A stretch of DNA of 64,000 bases from Protula sp. h YS-2021 (Eukaryota; Annelida; Polychaeta; Sabellida; Serpulidae). The translations under genes and the position numbers were made by a program. Within the stretch, counting starts at the first letter, position 1. Each line of letters opens with the position of its first letter. The stretch lies in assembly GCA_949752745.1 (NCBI GenBank), contig OX457031.1:25062081-25126080 (forward strand), written 5' to 3'. Below, one piece after another: positions 40,201-53,977 of the stretch. The notes beneath the pieces are model-generated. The model did not search any database and was not told the origin of the DNA. It was given only the letters and a program-made list of their open reading frames with translations.

Positions 40201-43200
40201 GATATCTTCGCAGTGCTTTCCGTTGCCAATAAAACCAGGAGAACATTTACAAACGTAGCTGAAAAAAAAAATGAAACAAGTATCACAGAGGTTGACCTTT
40301 GGCAGCTACACTAGCTCGTCAGTTGGGTTGCGACCAATTACAATCAGCAGACAGTTTGCGCATAAAATTTGCTACACAACTGCTAGCCAATGATATTTAA
40401 GTCTCGTCCTCAAAGACAGCTTAAGAAAAACATAATGAGTTTTAAAACGCTGTGCTTTGTTCCTACAACACAGTAGTAACTAAAATCGCGAAGAAATCTG
40501 CCGTTCCTGAATTAACAGACTCCGACACTTACGATCCTTCCAGATTATGACACACAGCATTGGTATGGCACTTGTGCTTGTATATTCCAGATTCACGGCA
40601 CTCGTTGATATCGCGACACGTCTCGCCGTCGCCATAGTAACCAGACTTGCACTCACAGAGAGCCTCCCCGCGAACACTGACGCAGATAGTGTTGTTGCCG
40701 CATACATCTCCACTACAGGGGTCAGCCACTAGTACAGTCAAACCCAAGAGGATGAGTCCACGAAAAATAAGTATTCTTACACGATTTCAGGTCAGTATTT
40801 ACAGCTATTGACCGGAAACACATACAACAAAACACATGCAGAAAAAACACCCTCTGGGGACATCTCTACTTAGACAAACAACCTCTGATTAGTGAACACT
40901 GCTTTCTTTGAATTTTTATCTTTCATTATGAAACTCACCTTTACTGTAACGTATATTACACTGAAAGTTTTGCGAATGCGGTACATGCATGCTTTTATTC
41001 TAATATTTCAGCGGGATCTGGGTCAGCGGATTTTCTGGGACTGAAAATGTGGATTTTCTGGGGAAAATGTCAGCTGTTTTACAAAGTCGCAGCGTGAATC
41101 AGTGAAGTTTTAGCTGGCTTTGTAAAGCTGCTCATTTTGACAGATCAGCTGTAACATATCTATATATATGAAACGCAATGCCAGTACTTACACTTGGTGC
41201 ATGTCAAGCCGTCCCCCGTGTAGCCTTGCCAACAAACACAGGAATGGTAGCCAAACGAGTACAGGCAATCAGCCCACGGACTGCACACGGCCTCGCCTGT
41301 CGCGCATGCGTCCACGTCACAATACTCTGCACCATCGCCCACCATGCCCTCCAGGCACACGCAATCGTAGCCTAGTGAGAAACACGTCATCACATACCGT
41401 GTGAAAGAATTCTACATCCGTTAATTACACGTTAATCGCCATGTGCCATAATTTCGAAAATCAGCAAAATCTCATGGTTTCAAATCTTTAGTTAAAATAT
41501 CTCACACAATATGTCAATTAAGTGAAAGGTATATTTATCTTTATTTGTCTATTTTTAGCGACGAATCTCGTCACTGTTCACAGTCCAACAAGTCATTCTC
41601 TGGATGGTTTTCGTCAGTAAACTATTCTGTCAATGGCCCTGAATCATACTGATGACGTCATGCGCTGTGTCTTCACGAGAATTCCAGATTTGAAAAACCT
41701 TGTTTTTACATAGCTTAGCCTTTTATTTACGCATTGTGGTAGAAGCACTTTGGCCACAGTGCCTAAGGCCTGGACCTCACTTTGATACAGTGCCTAAGGC
41801 CTGGACCTCACTTTGATACAGTGCCTAAGGCCTGGACCTCACTTTGATACAGTACCTAAGGCCTGCATCTCACTTTGACACAGTGCCTAAGGCCTGGGCC
41901 TCACTTTGATGCAGTGCCTAAGGGCTGCATCTCACTTTGACACAGTGCCTTAGGCCTGGATCTCACCTCCATGGGTGTTGTAACAGTTGGCCAGCGGGTG
42001 GCACGGGTTGCTCGTCAAGCACTCATCCACGTCCACACACTTGTTTGTCGTCAGGGTGTACACGGCCCTGAAGCCCTGCTCACAGCGGCACCTGCCCGTT
42101 TCGCTCTCGCACGTGCCGTGAGCCCCGCACCCACAGATGTCATCGTCTGGTGCTGTAAGGTCACAGAATGCACCAATGAGAAACACGCTTGAGATTTGGT
42201 TTGACTGGAGTTTACTGGTCGTAATCAGTGCAATGACTTCTGGCCAGAATGGGATTGCGAAGTCACAATCTATGCGATGACTTTTTGATAGATTGTGCAG
42301 TCACAATCCATGTTATAACTTTTCGGTACTTGGGATTGCAAAGTCACAATCCACACTGTGACCATTCGACAGATTAAGGATGCAAAGTCATAATCCACAC
42401 TATGACCATTCGACAGATTAAGGATGCAAAGTCACAATCCACACTATTACCATTCGACAGGTTAAGGATGCAAAGTCACAATCCAAGCGATGACTGTTTG
42501 CCATTTAGGGAGTTGCAGAGTGACAACACACTCAATATTCTTTTGACATGCAAAGACTGCAGTTTGGAAAACGACTGTGGGTGTGTAAAAATGCTTTATT
42601 ACTACATCTGTGTTTAAAACAGACATAAACTGTTCATATTGATAAATTACCATTTTAATTACTCAAAATACTGAGACAATAACAACATTATTTCGGATCC
42701 ACTTACAATGAATTACACATGTTACTCCATCCCCATGGAAGCCAAAGTTGCAATTGCATTCAAATCCACCAATGGTATTGCTACAAGTCGCGTTTTCATG
42801 GCAATTGTCCGTACGCTCAAAGCATTCATTAATATCTCCACAATAAAAGCCTGAAATCAAACACTGCCAAGTAACAACAGGAAGAACTCTAACATCGTCT
42901 TAAATACAATCAGCATTTTCTCTGAGTTGTTTCTTGTCAAAATCGTCCGTGAAAAGTCGAAAATATTATGAAATTCTAAAATCCCTTTAGACAAACTACA
43001 TAACATAATGATCACTAAATATCACAGGTCTAAAAAACGAATAATCAGATTTTATATTAAGACAATACCTACAAGTGTAATTGTTCCAGAAACAGAAGCA
43101 TACGCACCGTTACCGTAGTAACCAGCCAAACACGAACAATTGTAACCAGGCGAACGATTGGTGCAGCTTGCCTTTTCATGACAATTGTTGTTTCCAAGAC

Positions 43201-46200
43201 ATTCATTCACGTCTGCACAATTAAAAAAACATTGTTATATGATTTGGATAAGTTCTGTAATCTGATTACTCGATTATCAGGTCAACAATTTTTTCACTGT
43301 TGACCGGAACGAAGATGTTGAACAGGCAGATAAGGCAGTTATATATGATCAGAACGCCAGATGAGTCAGAAATAAAAAATATATATTGCATTACTTCGAG
43401 TCAACATCTTTCTTACTGGTCGATATTAAAATGCGATATAATTCACCAGTTGCGAAAATGTTGATCTTTTGATCAAAAGGATAATCATAGGGATTACCCA
43501 TTTCGTTAAGACCCCTTATTAATTGAGACTTTTTCAAGTCTTCTTTGCTTATCAGGGCACAATTTAAATACACGCTATTACATTTTGGTTTTTTATTTTT
43601 AAGATTTCAAAATCAAAACATGCCGATGTCCTTTCTGGTTCCTGTTTCACATAAAATATATTTTATACGAAACCGCAGCTTCATTCACTTACCCACGCAG
43701 TTGTTAAGATTGTTGGGATCTGGCACGAATCCGGATCGGCATATACAGCTGCTATGATTAAAGGACAGCCGGCAGATCTGCCCCTCCCCACAGCTCGCCT
43801 CACAACCCTCGTCACCAGTTTCTGCAACAAAAACAATGTTACGGAAACTCGAGAAAAACACAACGGCTCTTCTTGCCGTTTACTTCACATATCTTTGAAA
43901 TTTACTCTGCGACAGCACTACGAAATTCGAAACAAATTGTCCCTTAATTCAGTGTTGTAGGCTTTACTGTGCAGAGAAGAGACGCATTCAGTCACCTGTG
44001 CACGAGTAGCCATCGCCTGTGAAGCCGTCCGCGCATGCGCACGTGTAATCTCCCTCCGTATTGGTGCACACGGCACGCTCCTCTTCGTCACAGTCATGCC
44101 TCGTTGACGCACACTCATCCACATCTTTTTAAAAGTAAATATGCGCAAAAGATCAATAACTCTTTTTTCACAATAATCTCGCTAAAAAAATTGACGTTTG
44201 ATGCAATATTATAAGCAGTACGGATTCGGACACATTCTATTATATTCTATTATATTTTATATTGTGAAAATATATATGTTTGAAGTGTTGAAATGCAATT
44301 ACGAACATCTGACGTTCCACACGTCGCGTGTTGACGTCACAATGCAGCCGCTGTGAAGCGTCCTAATTTTGTGCCTTACCTACACACAGGTTTTCCTCAT
44401 TGTAATCATAGCCTGGCTTACAGTCGCACTGGTAGCCTGGCTGTGTGTTATAACACACAGAATTCTCCCCGCAGATAAGTTCCACTTCGCATTCGTCAAT
44501 ATCCTGGCAGCCGTTGCCGTCTATAGGCAGCAAAAATGAACTCAATACATTTCACGGGATTATATACCGGAGCAGTAATGGTTCACCCCTAACCCCCCCC
44601 CCCCCGCTCCCCCGGTGTAATGAAACGTTTTGACCCCCAAACAAATCGACCCCCCGGTCGATTTGTTTCAAAACAAACAGACCCCCCGGTCGATTTGTTT
44701 TGGGAAAGCCCGCCATAACAAACAGACCTCTCCTTTAATAAAATTACCCCCTCCAAATAATCATGTTTGAATATAAAATGGAAGTAAAAAAGGTGCATAT
44801 GGTTTTTAAATACTATTTTAAGCATTTTTTACCTCTTGATTTAGGAAATTATTATTTTGAGCCTTTGAAATGCCATTATTGAGCTTGGACAGATTTTTTG
44901 GTGACTGTATGTTAGTGGTGTTGGAAGTGTTTTCGTGTTTGAAAATGTAGATGTTAGTTGTTAATAAATTGTTATTCATGGATATAGTTTTTATTTCAAT
45001 TAAAGAAACTAATAAGATGGTCATATGTGGAAAGAAATAAAGAAATCAACATAAAATAAGAGGGTTAAAACATTTCAGTGGGGGTCTGTTTGTTTTAAAA
45101 CAAATCGACCGGGGGGTCTGTTTGTTTTAAAACAAATCGACCGGGGGGTCGATTTATTTTGGGGGTCAAAGCGTTTCCTTACACCGGTTCTGTTCGGTTC
45201 GTTTTTTTTTCGCCTTTAAATCTTTATACTGTTATTTTCACAAGACATATAACGTGGGCATCACGAATTCTGCTTGTATCTTTTACAGTATATGAACTGC
45301 TTTAGTTTTTTTTCGCAACTGTATACCTTGAGTTTTTATCTGATTGATAATCTTTTATTTTGTTTTGTTTGCATTGGTATATAATATCCATTAACTGCAA
45401 TTTATTATGTTCTATGTATATGAATGAAATAAACAAATGTCAAGGTCATATCATCGACCAAAAAAAAAAAAAAAAAAGAAAAAAAAAAACGTACCGAAAT
45501 CCTCGTAGCCTTCATCACAAGTACAATTGTGATTCCCTCCGCCTTGGTTAACACAAGTGGCCCGCGAGCCGCAAATAAAATCATCAAAGCAGGGATCAAT
45601 CTCCTCACAGGTTTTACCATTACCCTGGTAACCGCTTTTACAGATGCACACGGCTAAGGTTGTTACGGCGATACAGTCCGCATTGGAGTGGCATACAGTG
45701 TTGTTTATACAAGGATCTTCAGCTGAAAACAGAAAGGCAAAATAGGCGATAAACTACTTTACAAAATCAGGTAAGTTTGTAAAACTGTTGAAACTACTTG
45801 AAACTGTTCTTTTCACTAGACATTTCAGTGCTAAACAGTAACATTCATCTCTTGAATGGCGACGTGACCGCTTGAATATCGTACCCTTGTTATCTGTACT
45901 GATTTCAGTAATGTACAACTGAGCAGATCGCAATATTTTGAGCAGTTTTAACTTAGCCTTAATGAAAAAAAATACATTTTAAAATTTCTTACTCTGCTTT
46001 ACCGACATGAAAAAAAAATAAAACTACCCATATACTAGGGCAAAATGAAGTAAAACTCAACTCGACAACATTACTAAGCTGACGGACGCATTTTAAGTAC
46101 TTCTGAGTAACTCATTGTGGAAATTTTCAAAAAGCACATTTTAAGATGTAATTTGAAAACTTTTTAAAACAGAAGCAAAACAAATACGATTGATTCTTCT

Positions 46201-49200
46201 TGTATCAAGCCCTGTGTTTTCATTGCGTAATTCAAATAATCGTTCAAAAAGGCAAAATATTAGCACTCTTAAAACACTGTACAATTTGCTCTATCACTGA
46301 TATACCGTAGGACATTTAACAAATATGGACACATATAAAGACTTTGACACGATACTGGCACTTTGCCAATGTTTATTCTTACGGTAACAGCCTTTCGTGC
46401 GGTTAGCGGTGATGTTGCCTGGGCCGTAGAATCCAGGCACGCACACACATGTCCTGCTGCCGTCCTCTTGGAATTCACAGCGCGCTAAGTTGTCACAGAA
46501 AGAATCTCCACATGTTCCTTTCTCGTCCTCTGCAAGTAAACAAACCAATCGCTGTCAAAATATTAATTATAGGAAGTGAATGGTCAACTCACGCGACGGA
46601 AAAGCGTGTGTGTTGTGACAGAATCATGGTCGAAAAAGGGGGACAAATGTTGGAAATTTTTTTTTGCTACTGCTGGCGTTAACTTCTGATTGATAAAATA
46701 ACAAAATAAAACTCCTACTGATATTGAGTCAACAAAACCAGTACTGACGTTTTAGAATCTACGTGATGCCCAGGCCAATTGAGAATATGACCCCTACAAG
46801 TGGAAATGTTCGCCACCACCGAATATGTTCCGTTAATTTGACCTTTGAGCGTTCTTACCTGTGCAGGTGAACCCGTCGCCATAGTAACCAAGTAGACATT
46901 CGCATTTGTAGGATCCCTCCGTGTTCAAACAGCGGGCATTCACGTCACACTCATACTCGCTAGTCGAGCATTCGTTCACGTCTGCAATCAATCAATCAAT
47001 CAATCAATCAAACCATTTAATCAACAATCAATACAACTGTTATGGCATTTCAGAAATCTCGCTAACAAAAATAAATGGTTATAAACAGATTATTTCAAGG
47101 GGTGGTACCTCTGCAGATCAAGTCATTTGGAGCGGCCACCCACCCAGCATAGCATTCACACGAGTACGAACCAATCTCGTTTTTACATCGAGAATGTTCG
47201 CCACATCTGAAACAGAGAAACGAATACGCGTTGTTTGTTTTAAGAACTGTAGAGCCAAATAAATATTTTTCAATTTTTCTTCACTGTCGTGAAGGAATCG
47301 CCAGCCCCGATATTCACAAAAGTTAACTGTGCAGTTAACCGTACACCTGCAAGGGAAATATCTAGCTTTTTTAGGCGGATTTTTGTTTGTTAAACACGGT
47401 CAATTTATTAATTTACTTTCGGATGTTCTGGTTATCAACGGAGCAGTTAACGGAATCAGTTAACTGTACAATTAAATTTTCTGAATGCGGCCAAAGAGGT
47501 TTAAACTGTGCAATAATAGGAAGTGTTTGTTCCAACACATGTTTCGGTGGCTATCCCTTTAGTGTCAACGAACCTGTGGTCACCTGTAGCACACTCGTCT
47601 ATATCAACGCATTCTACCCCGTCTCCTTCGTAACCGTATTTACATTTGCAGATGAATGACCCCTGTGTGTTCTTACAACGACCAAACGACGAGTGGCAGT
47701 TATCCAGGTGATTGCTGCATTCATTAATATCTGCAACCATTACATCAGACAAGAACCATTGTGATTGGCCGAAAGCGGTACCAATCAACGGCCATGTATT
47801 GTACATAGTACCTGTCAAAACAATATCAAAAATAAATAGAATATTAAGTGGGGTAGAAGCGGTCACGCAGACAGACAGAGTAGAAGCGGGGTACAGAGAA
47901 AGGCGGGGTAGAAGTGGGGTATTGGGCGAGGCGGGGTAGAATCGTGGCAAGAACTCCCCCCTCTTTCCCACCGAAAGTACCGTATTGTGGTACATTTTAA
48001 ATCTAAACTGTAGACCACACCAGCTGTGAAATACTTACTGGTTACTATGGGGTTGGGCAAGTCTGACTGGCCGAGCCGGAAGTGGGGGGGGGGGGGGGGG
48101 TAAGGACAGGTTTCAGACCTCGTTTGGGTCTATAACCCAGGGAGCCGAGACCGATCTACCAAATTCCTCAGGAACAGTTCACCGCTGCAGGAACAACCCC
48201 GCGTAGACACATACGCACAAACGCGAGTTTTACCTTCGCAGTTTTGACAATTGCCCATGTATCCCTTCAAACAGCTACAGTAGTACGAGCCCTCCGTGTT
48301 CACACACTTAGTGTTCCTCCCACAAACTGCCGTGTTCCTGCAAAACAACAACAACAGCCAAAGCATTATTCCCAACATCAGAAGCCCGTCACCAAGCCCG
48401 TATATTGTGCAATGGCAAAACCAAATATTTTACAATGGAAATTTTATATTAATGAATGACCAGCCTTCTCAAAAAAAAATAGTAATAAATAAATAAACAA
48501 AAATAAAACGTCCGGAAGTATTGGTGTTTTTTTTTCAGAATTGCCCGTCTTAACTGTTTTGGTTAGAGCGGGGTTATACCTGTACTACCGTGTACATACC
48601 AGTCTGAGGAAAGATCGACGGCATTCACTGAAAGTACATACAAAAAACAGTGACGTCACACACCTGGCGCATTCATCGACATCCTGGCAGGTGTGACCAT
48701 TACCCTCAAAGCCCGGGAAGCATTCACAGCGATAGGAGCCAACCGTGTTGTGGCAGTGCGCATGCTCGTCGCAGGCGTCCAGCCCCTTCTCGCACTCCGG
48801 AATGTCTACCACAACACAAAAGAAAACATATCAAGAATGTCCAGGGACATTGTGACCGGCCAGTACCAGTAAAACAAAGGGATCTCAGAGCCCTAAGCTT
48901 TGGACAATTTTTTACCCCATTGTAAAGAAATAGTTAACAAATCGTAGAGTACCATCAGTAATGTACTGTTATGGCCTTTAACACTGACAGTCAAGCCAAG
49001 GAGCTTTTCAAACTCTCGCCAGTAGACAATTTTTTTCGCACAGTGCCAAAAACCTTATTGGTTAAAAGGAAACCACTCAGTAACGTACTAAGTATAATAA
49101 AGTCCTTTTCGACAAAAGAAATTCAATTCTTTTTTTTTACGTCAAAAATTTACCGGAAATTGCATCACACAAATTTCGTGACATTTTTTTCCGTGTATAC

Positions 49201-52200
49201 ACAGATTAATCAGTATCTTATTTCAGTGACAAATGTACACTATGCTGCTGGCTTACCTTTACATGTAAAGCCGTCGCCAAGGAAGCCCTGGTTACAGGAA
49301 CAATCGTAGGAGCCCTGTTTATTGATGCACTTTGCGTTGACACTACAGAGATGTATATCATTCAAACATTCGTCGATATCCACGCATTTGCTGAAGAGAA
49401 GATAAAAATAGCCAGATTAAGTAAGCCAAAATAAAACAGATGTTACATCCTATTTATGGTGTATATTTTTTAGGCATTGTAATGAACAAGCAAACAAATC
49501 TGTTCTCAATTAAAGTGTTTTTTTTTCTGGCAGACGATAAACTGCAGTACATAGTCTGCTGGTATTTCGTTTTCCCCCCTTTTTTCTTCTTTTATTAGTG
49601 TATTTTTTTTCTTGCATTCCCTGTAAATCGATGATCGTAAATCACTTGTAAATATAAATACCGCTATGACATTTAGACAGTCTATATGAATATATGTTAT
49701 TTCCATACTTTCTGGAGTTGGGAACGGGAACAGAAACAAAGCCATGTTTACAGCGGCACACATTCTCCCCCACTGAAGCCGCCACGCAGATCTCGTTCTC
49801 TCGACAGTCTTCGTCACACACTGGCCCAGGTAAACCTTGAAAGTTTATTTATGAAGTTGATGTTTTGTTTTGAAATTTAAAAAATTTCGCCATCTTATTT
49901 ATGTCAAGCTTCAATTTCACATGGTTCATTTTTTTTAATTTCCTCTTAATTTATCTTTATTTTGTTTAATTTTATTTACATATATCCTTGAGTCATCTTT
50001 TAAATTATTTTTTTTTATTATGACTTCTAATGCACATCAGAATTAGGGTGTACATGATGTCCCTAAACTTTCCCCATTTACCTTCACAGGATATACGGCC
50101 ATCACCTTCGTAGCCTCTTTTACACTGGCAAGTGTACGAGCCAATAGTATTCGTGCAATCGGCGTCCTCATGGCAACCATTACGGTTGTCATGGCTACAC
50201 TCATCAACATCCGTACAGTTACGTCCCGGGTGATCTGAAGCTAAATATTACACGAAATCTGAAGAAACGCCATTTCAATATCAAAAACTTTAGAAAATGA
50301 CAAAGCTGATGAAGCGAAACACTCAAATTTCACGTCGTTTTGAGCACGCTGAAGATAGAATTACTCAAAACTGCTATGAGCACTTTGAAGAAGATTCCCA
50401 TATATATTATAAGAACGTATGAGGCAAATCAGAATTCAGACTTTTTTTTTTCTTTTTGCGCTGTAGATAAAAGGGGTCTATTTTGGCACAGGGTCGCGAT
50501 GATCAATGTCAGTGAATGCGCGTATCATAGAAAATGACCTGCCGTGAGTTATATATGTAGTCCCATATTAATCGTCCATGCAACTGTTTTTAGTTAAAGT
50601 GAGATCACAAGAAATACAAACTTGGATCAGCATCCTCAAATCCAGAGTCACACATGCAGCTGTAGCTAAATATAGAATTGTAGCATGTGGCGTTGGCATG
50701 GCAATCGTTGGTATCCCGCTCGCGGCATTCATCGAGGTCTGAAAAAAATTTAAAAAAAAAACAAAGAAGCAAACATTTTTTACTACAAATCTTACAAATA
50801 CTCGGGGAAAAGTCAGAAAAAGATTCTCACAATTACAAATTTTGGTATTTTGACGATGAGTAGCAAATTTATTGGCTAGATTCATTAATCATGAGCACAT
50901 TAATCTGTGACCTGTGACATCCGTCATCTGCGGCATGTGTCCTCCGTGACGTGCTGTAGTCGTGAAGGACGTTTGTGGTTTCTTACACTGGCTGCAACAG
51001 AATGAGCTGAGATCCACCCCCTGCCCCACCCCTCAATCCCTTTTGGTGCGCACGTACTAATCCCCTGCCTGTACCCGTGACACCGGAAGCGAGTGTGACT
51101 CACCGGCGCATTCGTGGTCATTGAGGCGCACCATGGCTTCCGGTTTCTGGCACTCACAGCTGTAACTCCCGTGATGGTTCTCACAATATGTGCTCGATAA
51201 CTGGCAGTCGTTCTGTGTCTCACACTCGTCGACATCTAGCGGCAACATCACAGGTAAAGCAAACACAAACATATCATATTGGACACTCACAAAAGTCAAC
51301 ATACACCACCGATTTGACATCTCTGGTGTGAAATGTGTCTAGCTTATCCCACGCCCCCGCCGGAGCAGTTGTCATAACAACATGGACAGAGCTGAGATTA
51401 AAATGAAAATGATGAAGAATTCTACTTATTTCTATATATTATTAGTTCTTCATTACGGACAATAATGCGCAGGTTACGCGGACCACCAATCCAATAAATA
51501 AGCGAAGCTCCAACTGCTTATATTGTATGAATTCCAAAACCAAAGTACTTTTTCTCTCAGCCAATAATTCAATAAAATGATTCTATCCCAGCTAAGGGCT
51601 TTTCAGTTTAGCAGACTAATTCGGAGAAGGAAAACAGGATATTTACCTTCACAGATATTACCGACCATGACGAATCCTTCTCTACACTTGCAGGAGAATG
51701 ATCCAGGGTGGTTTATACAATCGGCGTTCTGATCACAACCGTGGTTCTCTTAAAAAGGTAAAAGACAGAAAAAAAGACGTCTGCACTTTCATGTCACATT
51801 ATCGCCCCCTTCACCCCGAACTTTCGAACATGAACAACCGAAGTCTCGATCAATTCCTGGTACCCTGCTTATGTAGATAACAACTTATAGTCCATAATAA
51901 TTAATATTCATTTGGACCCGGGGAAGGTCAAGGTTACAGGAACCACTCTCTATAGAATATTCTGATTTCACACATGTTTCACTGAATTTGATACGTACCC
52001 CCTCGACATTCATCAATGTCGGTACAGTTGAAACCGTTCCCGACGAAGCCGGAAGAGCAGTTGCACTCGTACGAGCCGTTGGTGTTGGTACACTCGGCGT
52101 GCACGTGACACGCGCCCGTCCTTAAACACTCATCTATGTCTGTAAATATCGCAACAGTTAGCATGCACCATTTTAACCCCAAGTATTGTTCTCAGATGAA

Positions 52201-53934
52201 TGCATAGCATTACTAATTCGCGTAATTAATCTTGAAAATGCAGCTTAGAAACCGAAAATGTCAAACTTTCAAGAGTGTCCCTGCACATTATCATATTGTT
52301 ATGGTAAAGTGAGAACTTTATCTTGAGCTTGAATAAAAACTCTTTAACTATAAAGGACATAATAATACACCACTCATTATTTTTTAATTTATAAGATTTC
52401 AGTTGACATGGTTATTATTGTGCAAGTGGCTATAGGAACAAATGAGCGAGTGACCTTCACAATGCTCGCCATCGGTCTTGTTATAGCCATCATGACAATG
52501 GCAGTCAACGACACCATCTTTGTTTCTGCAGGTGCTCCTGCCCGGCTCACATGCCAGGGGGCGGCACTCTAAATCGCCCCCTGGCGATCTGCAGTAACAT
52601 TGCTCTGAGCAATCATCGTTCACCACTTTATCTCCAACCTTGAAACACACATTAATATGTTTCACTTTTTAGGTTTAGCGGTTTAAAAGATAGATTGTTT
52701 TGAAATGACATAGATACAAACGTTTGAAACTAACATCTAGTTCTATGATTTATTATCAGCTGGTTTTTTTTTTTTCACAAAAATTAACTCATTGTTTCAG
52801 CAGAGAAATTGAATTCCAGACACAACGTGGATTTAAATTCACAGAACAACGATAGCTGCCAATCATTAAATCGCGTACCAACCATTTCCACTTTGAAGGA
52901 CTTACTGAATAATACATTCCCGTCTGGCCATCATCACAGCCGCACTCCTCGAGCTTCACGCACCGGCTACCATCCAGCACCATGCCTTCTCCGCATACAC
53001 ACATTTCCCTACAAACACCACCAGAGTCGCCATTGACATGCGCAGGATGGCACTGCTTCTGCGACTATTCCTTCATTTATTTGGGCATATTTTAACTGCT
53101 TTTTGTGAACCTTGAGAACATCTTCTCTGGACTCCACTTCACCCGTGGATAACTAAACAATACTACCCCACACCATAATCTGCATAATGCTATTGCGGTG
53201 GGTGTTATTTACCTGTTTTGCAGCGAGCAGTTGGAATGCCCGCGGGTTGGATCCACACAAGTGGGCTGACACGGGCTGGCCCAGTTGGAGTAGAACTTGT
53301 CCTCATCACACTGCTTTCCTATCACAGACAACACAAAATAGTGCACAGCATCTAACCAGTAGAACTCCTATCCCCCCCCCCCAGCTCCTTCCCATCCCCT
53401 CCATAAACATAAAGCCCTGGCCAGAACTACAAAGTGTGGAACTACTTTACCAATTACTTTACTTCTTACAGGTTATGGCGTCCTGGAGCAGTGCGTATTT
53501 TGACGTCGTAGTCAGAACACGTTTTCGCACAGGTTGAAGAATTTGATAGGGGGTTGAAGGGCGGGGGAAGGGGAGGATGGGCAAGGAGGGGGGGGGGGGT
53601 CACACACTCACCGCACTTGGTGCCGGCTCGCCAGTTGGAGAACCTCAAGCCTAGGTCCTGGCAAAACTCTACCAACGCCTCGGCATGGCTGCACATGCCT
53701 TGTCTGGCGTCAGACACGAGGCACATATCAAAGAGGCACGAGTCGTACAGGTGCTGCACGTGCCGTTTCAGCTCCTCGTCACCCTCCGTGGCGTTCAGGC
53801 AGGTCTGAAAAAAAAGAAAGTGCACACCCGATTCTAGTTAACAATCCTTCAGTCTCGCCCGCATTATCAGTGAACTAATGGTCCATCCCTGAAATATATT
53901 AATAGGGAAGCACTGCCCCTATTATTATTATTAA

Positions 53935-53977
<43 letters not shown>

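Noticed and set aside
47574..47583. Nearer donor (GTGACC) for the exon ending at 47584
   Set aside because: It breaks the reading frame into the next exon; the GTTCGT donor preserves both phase and the EGF Cys spacing.
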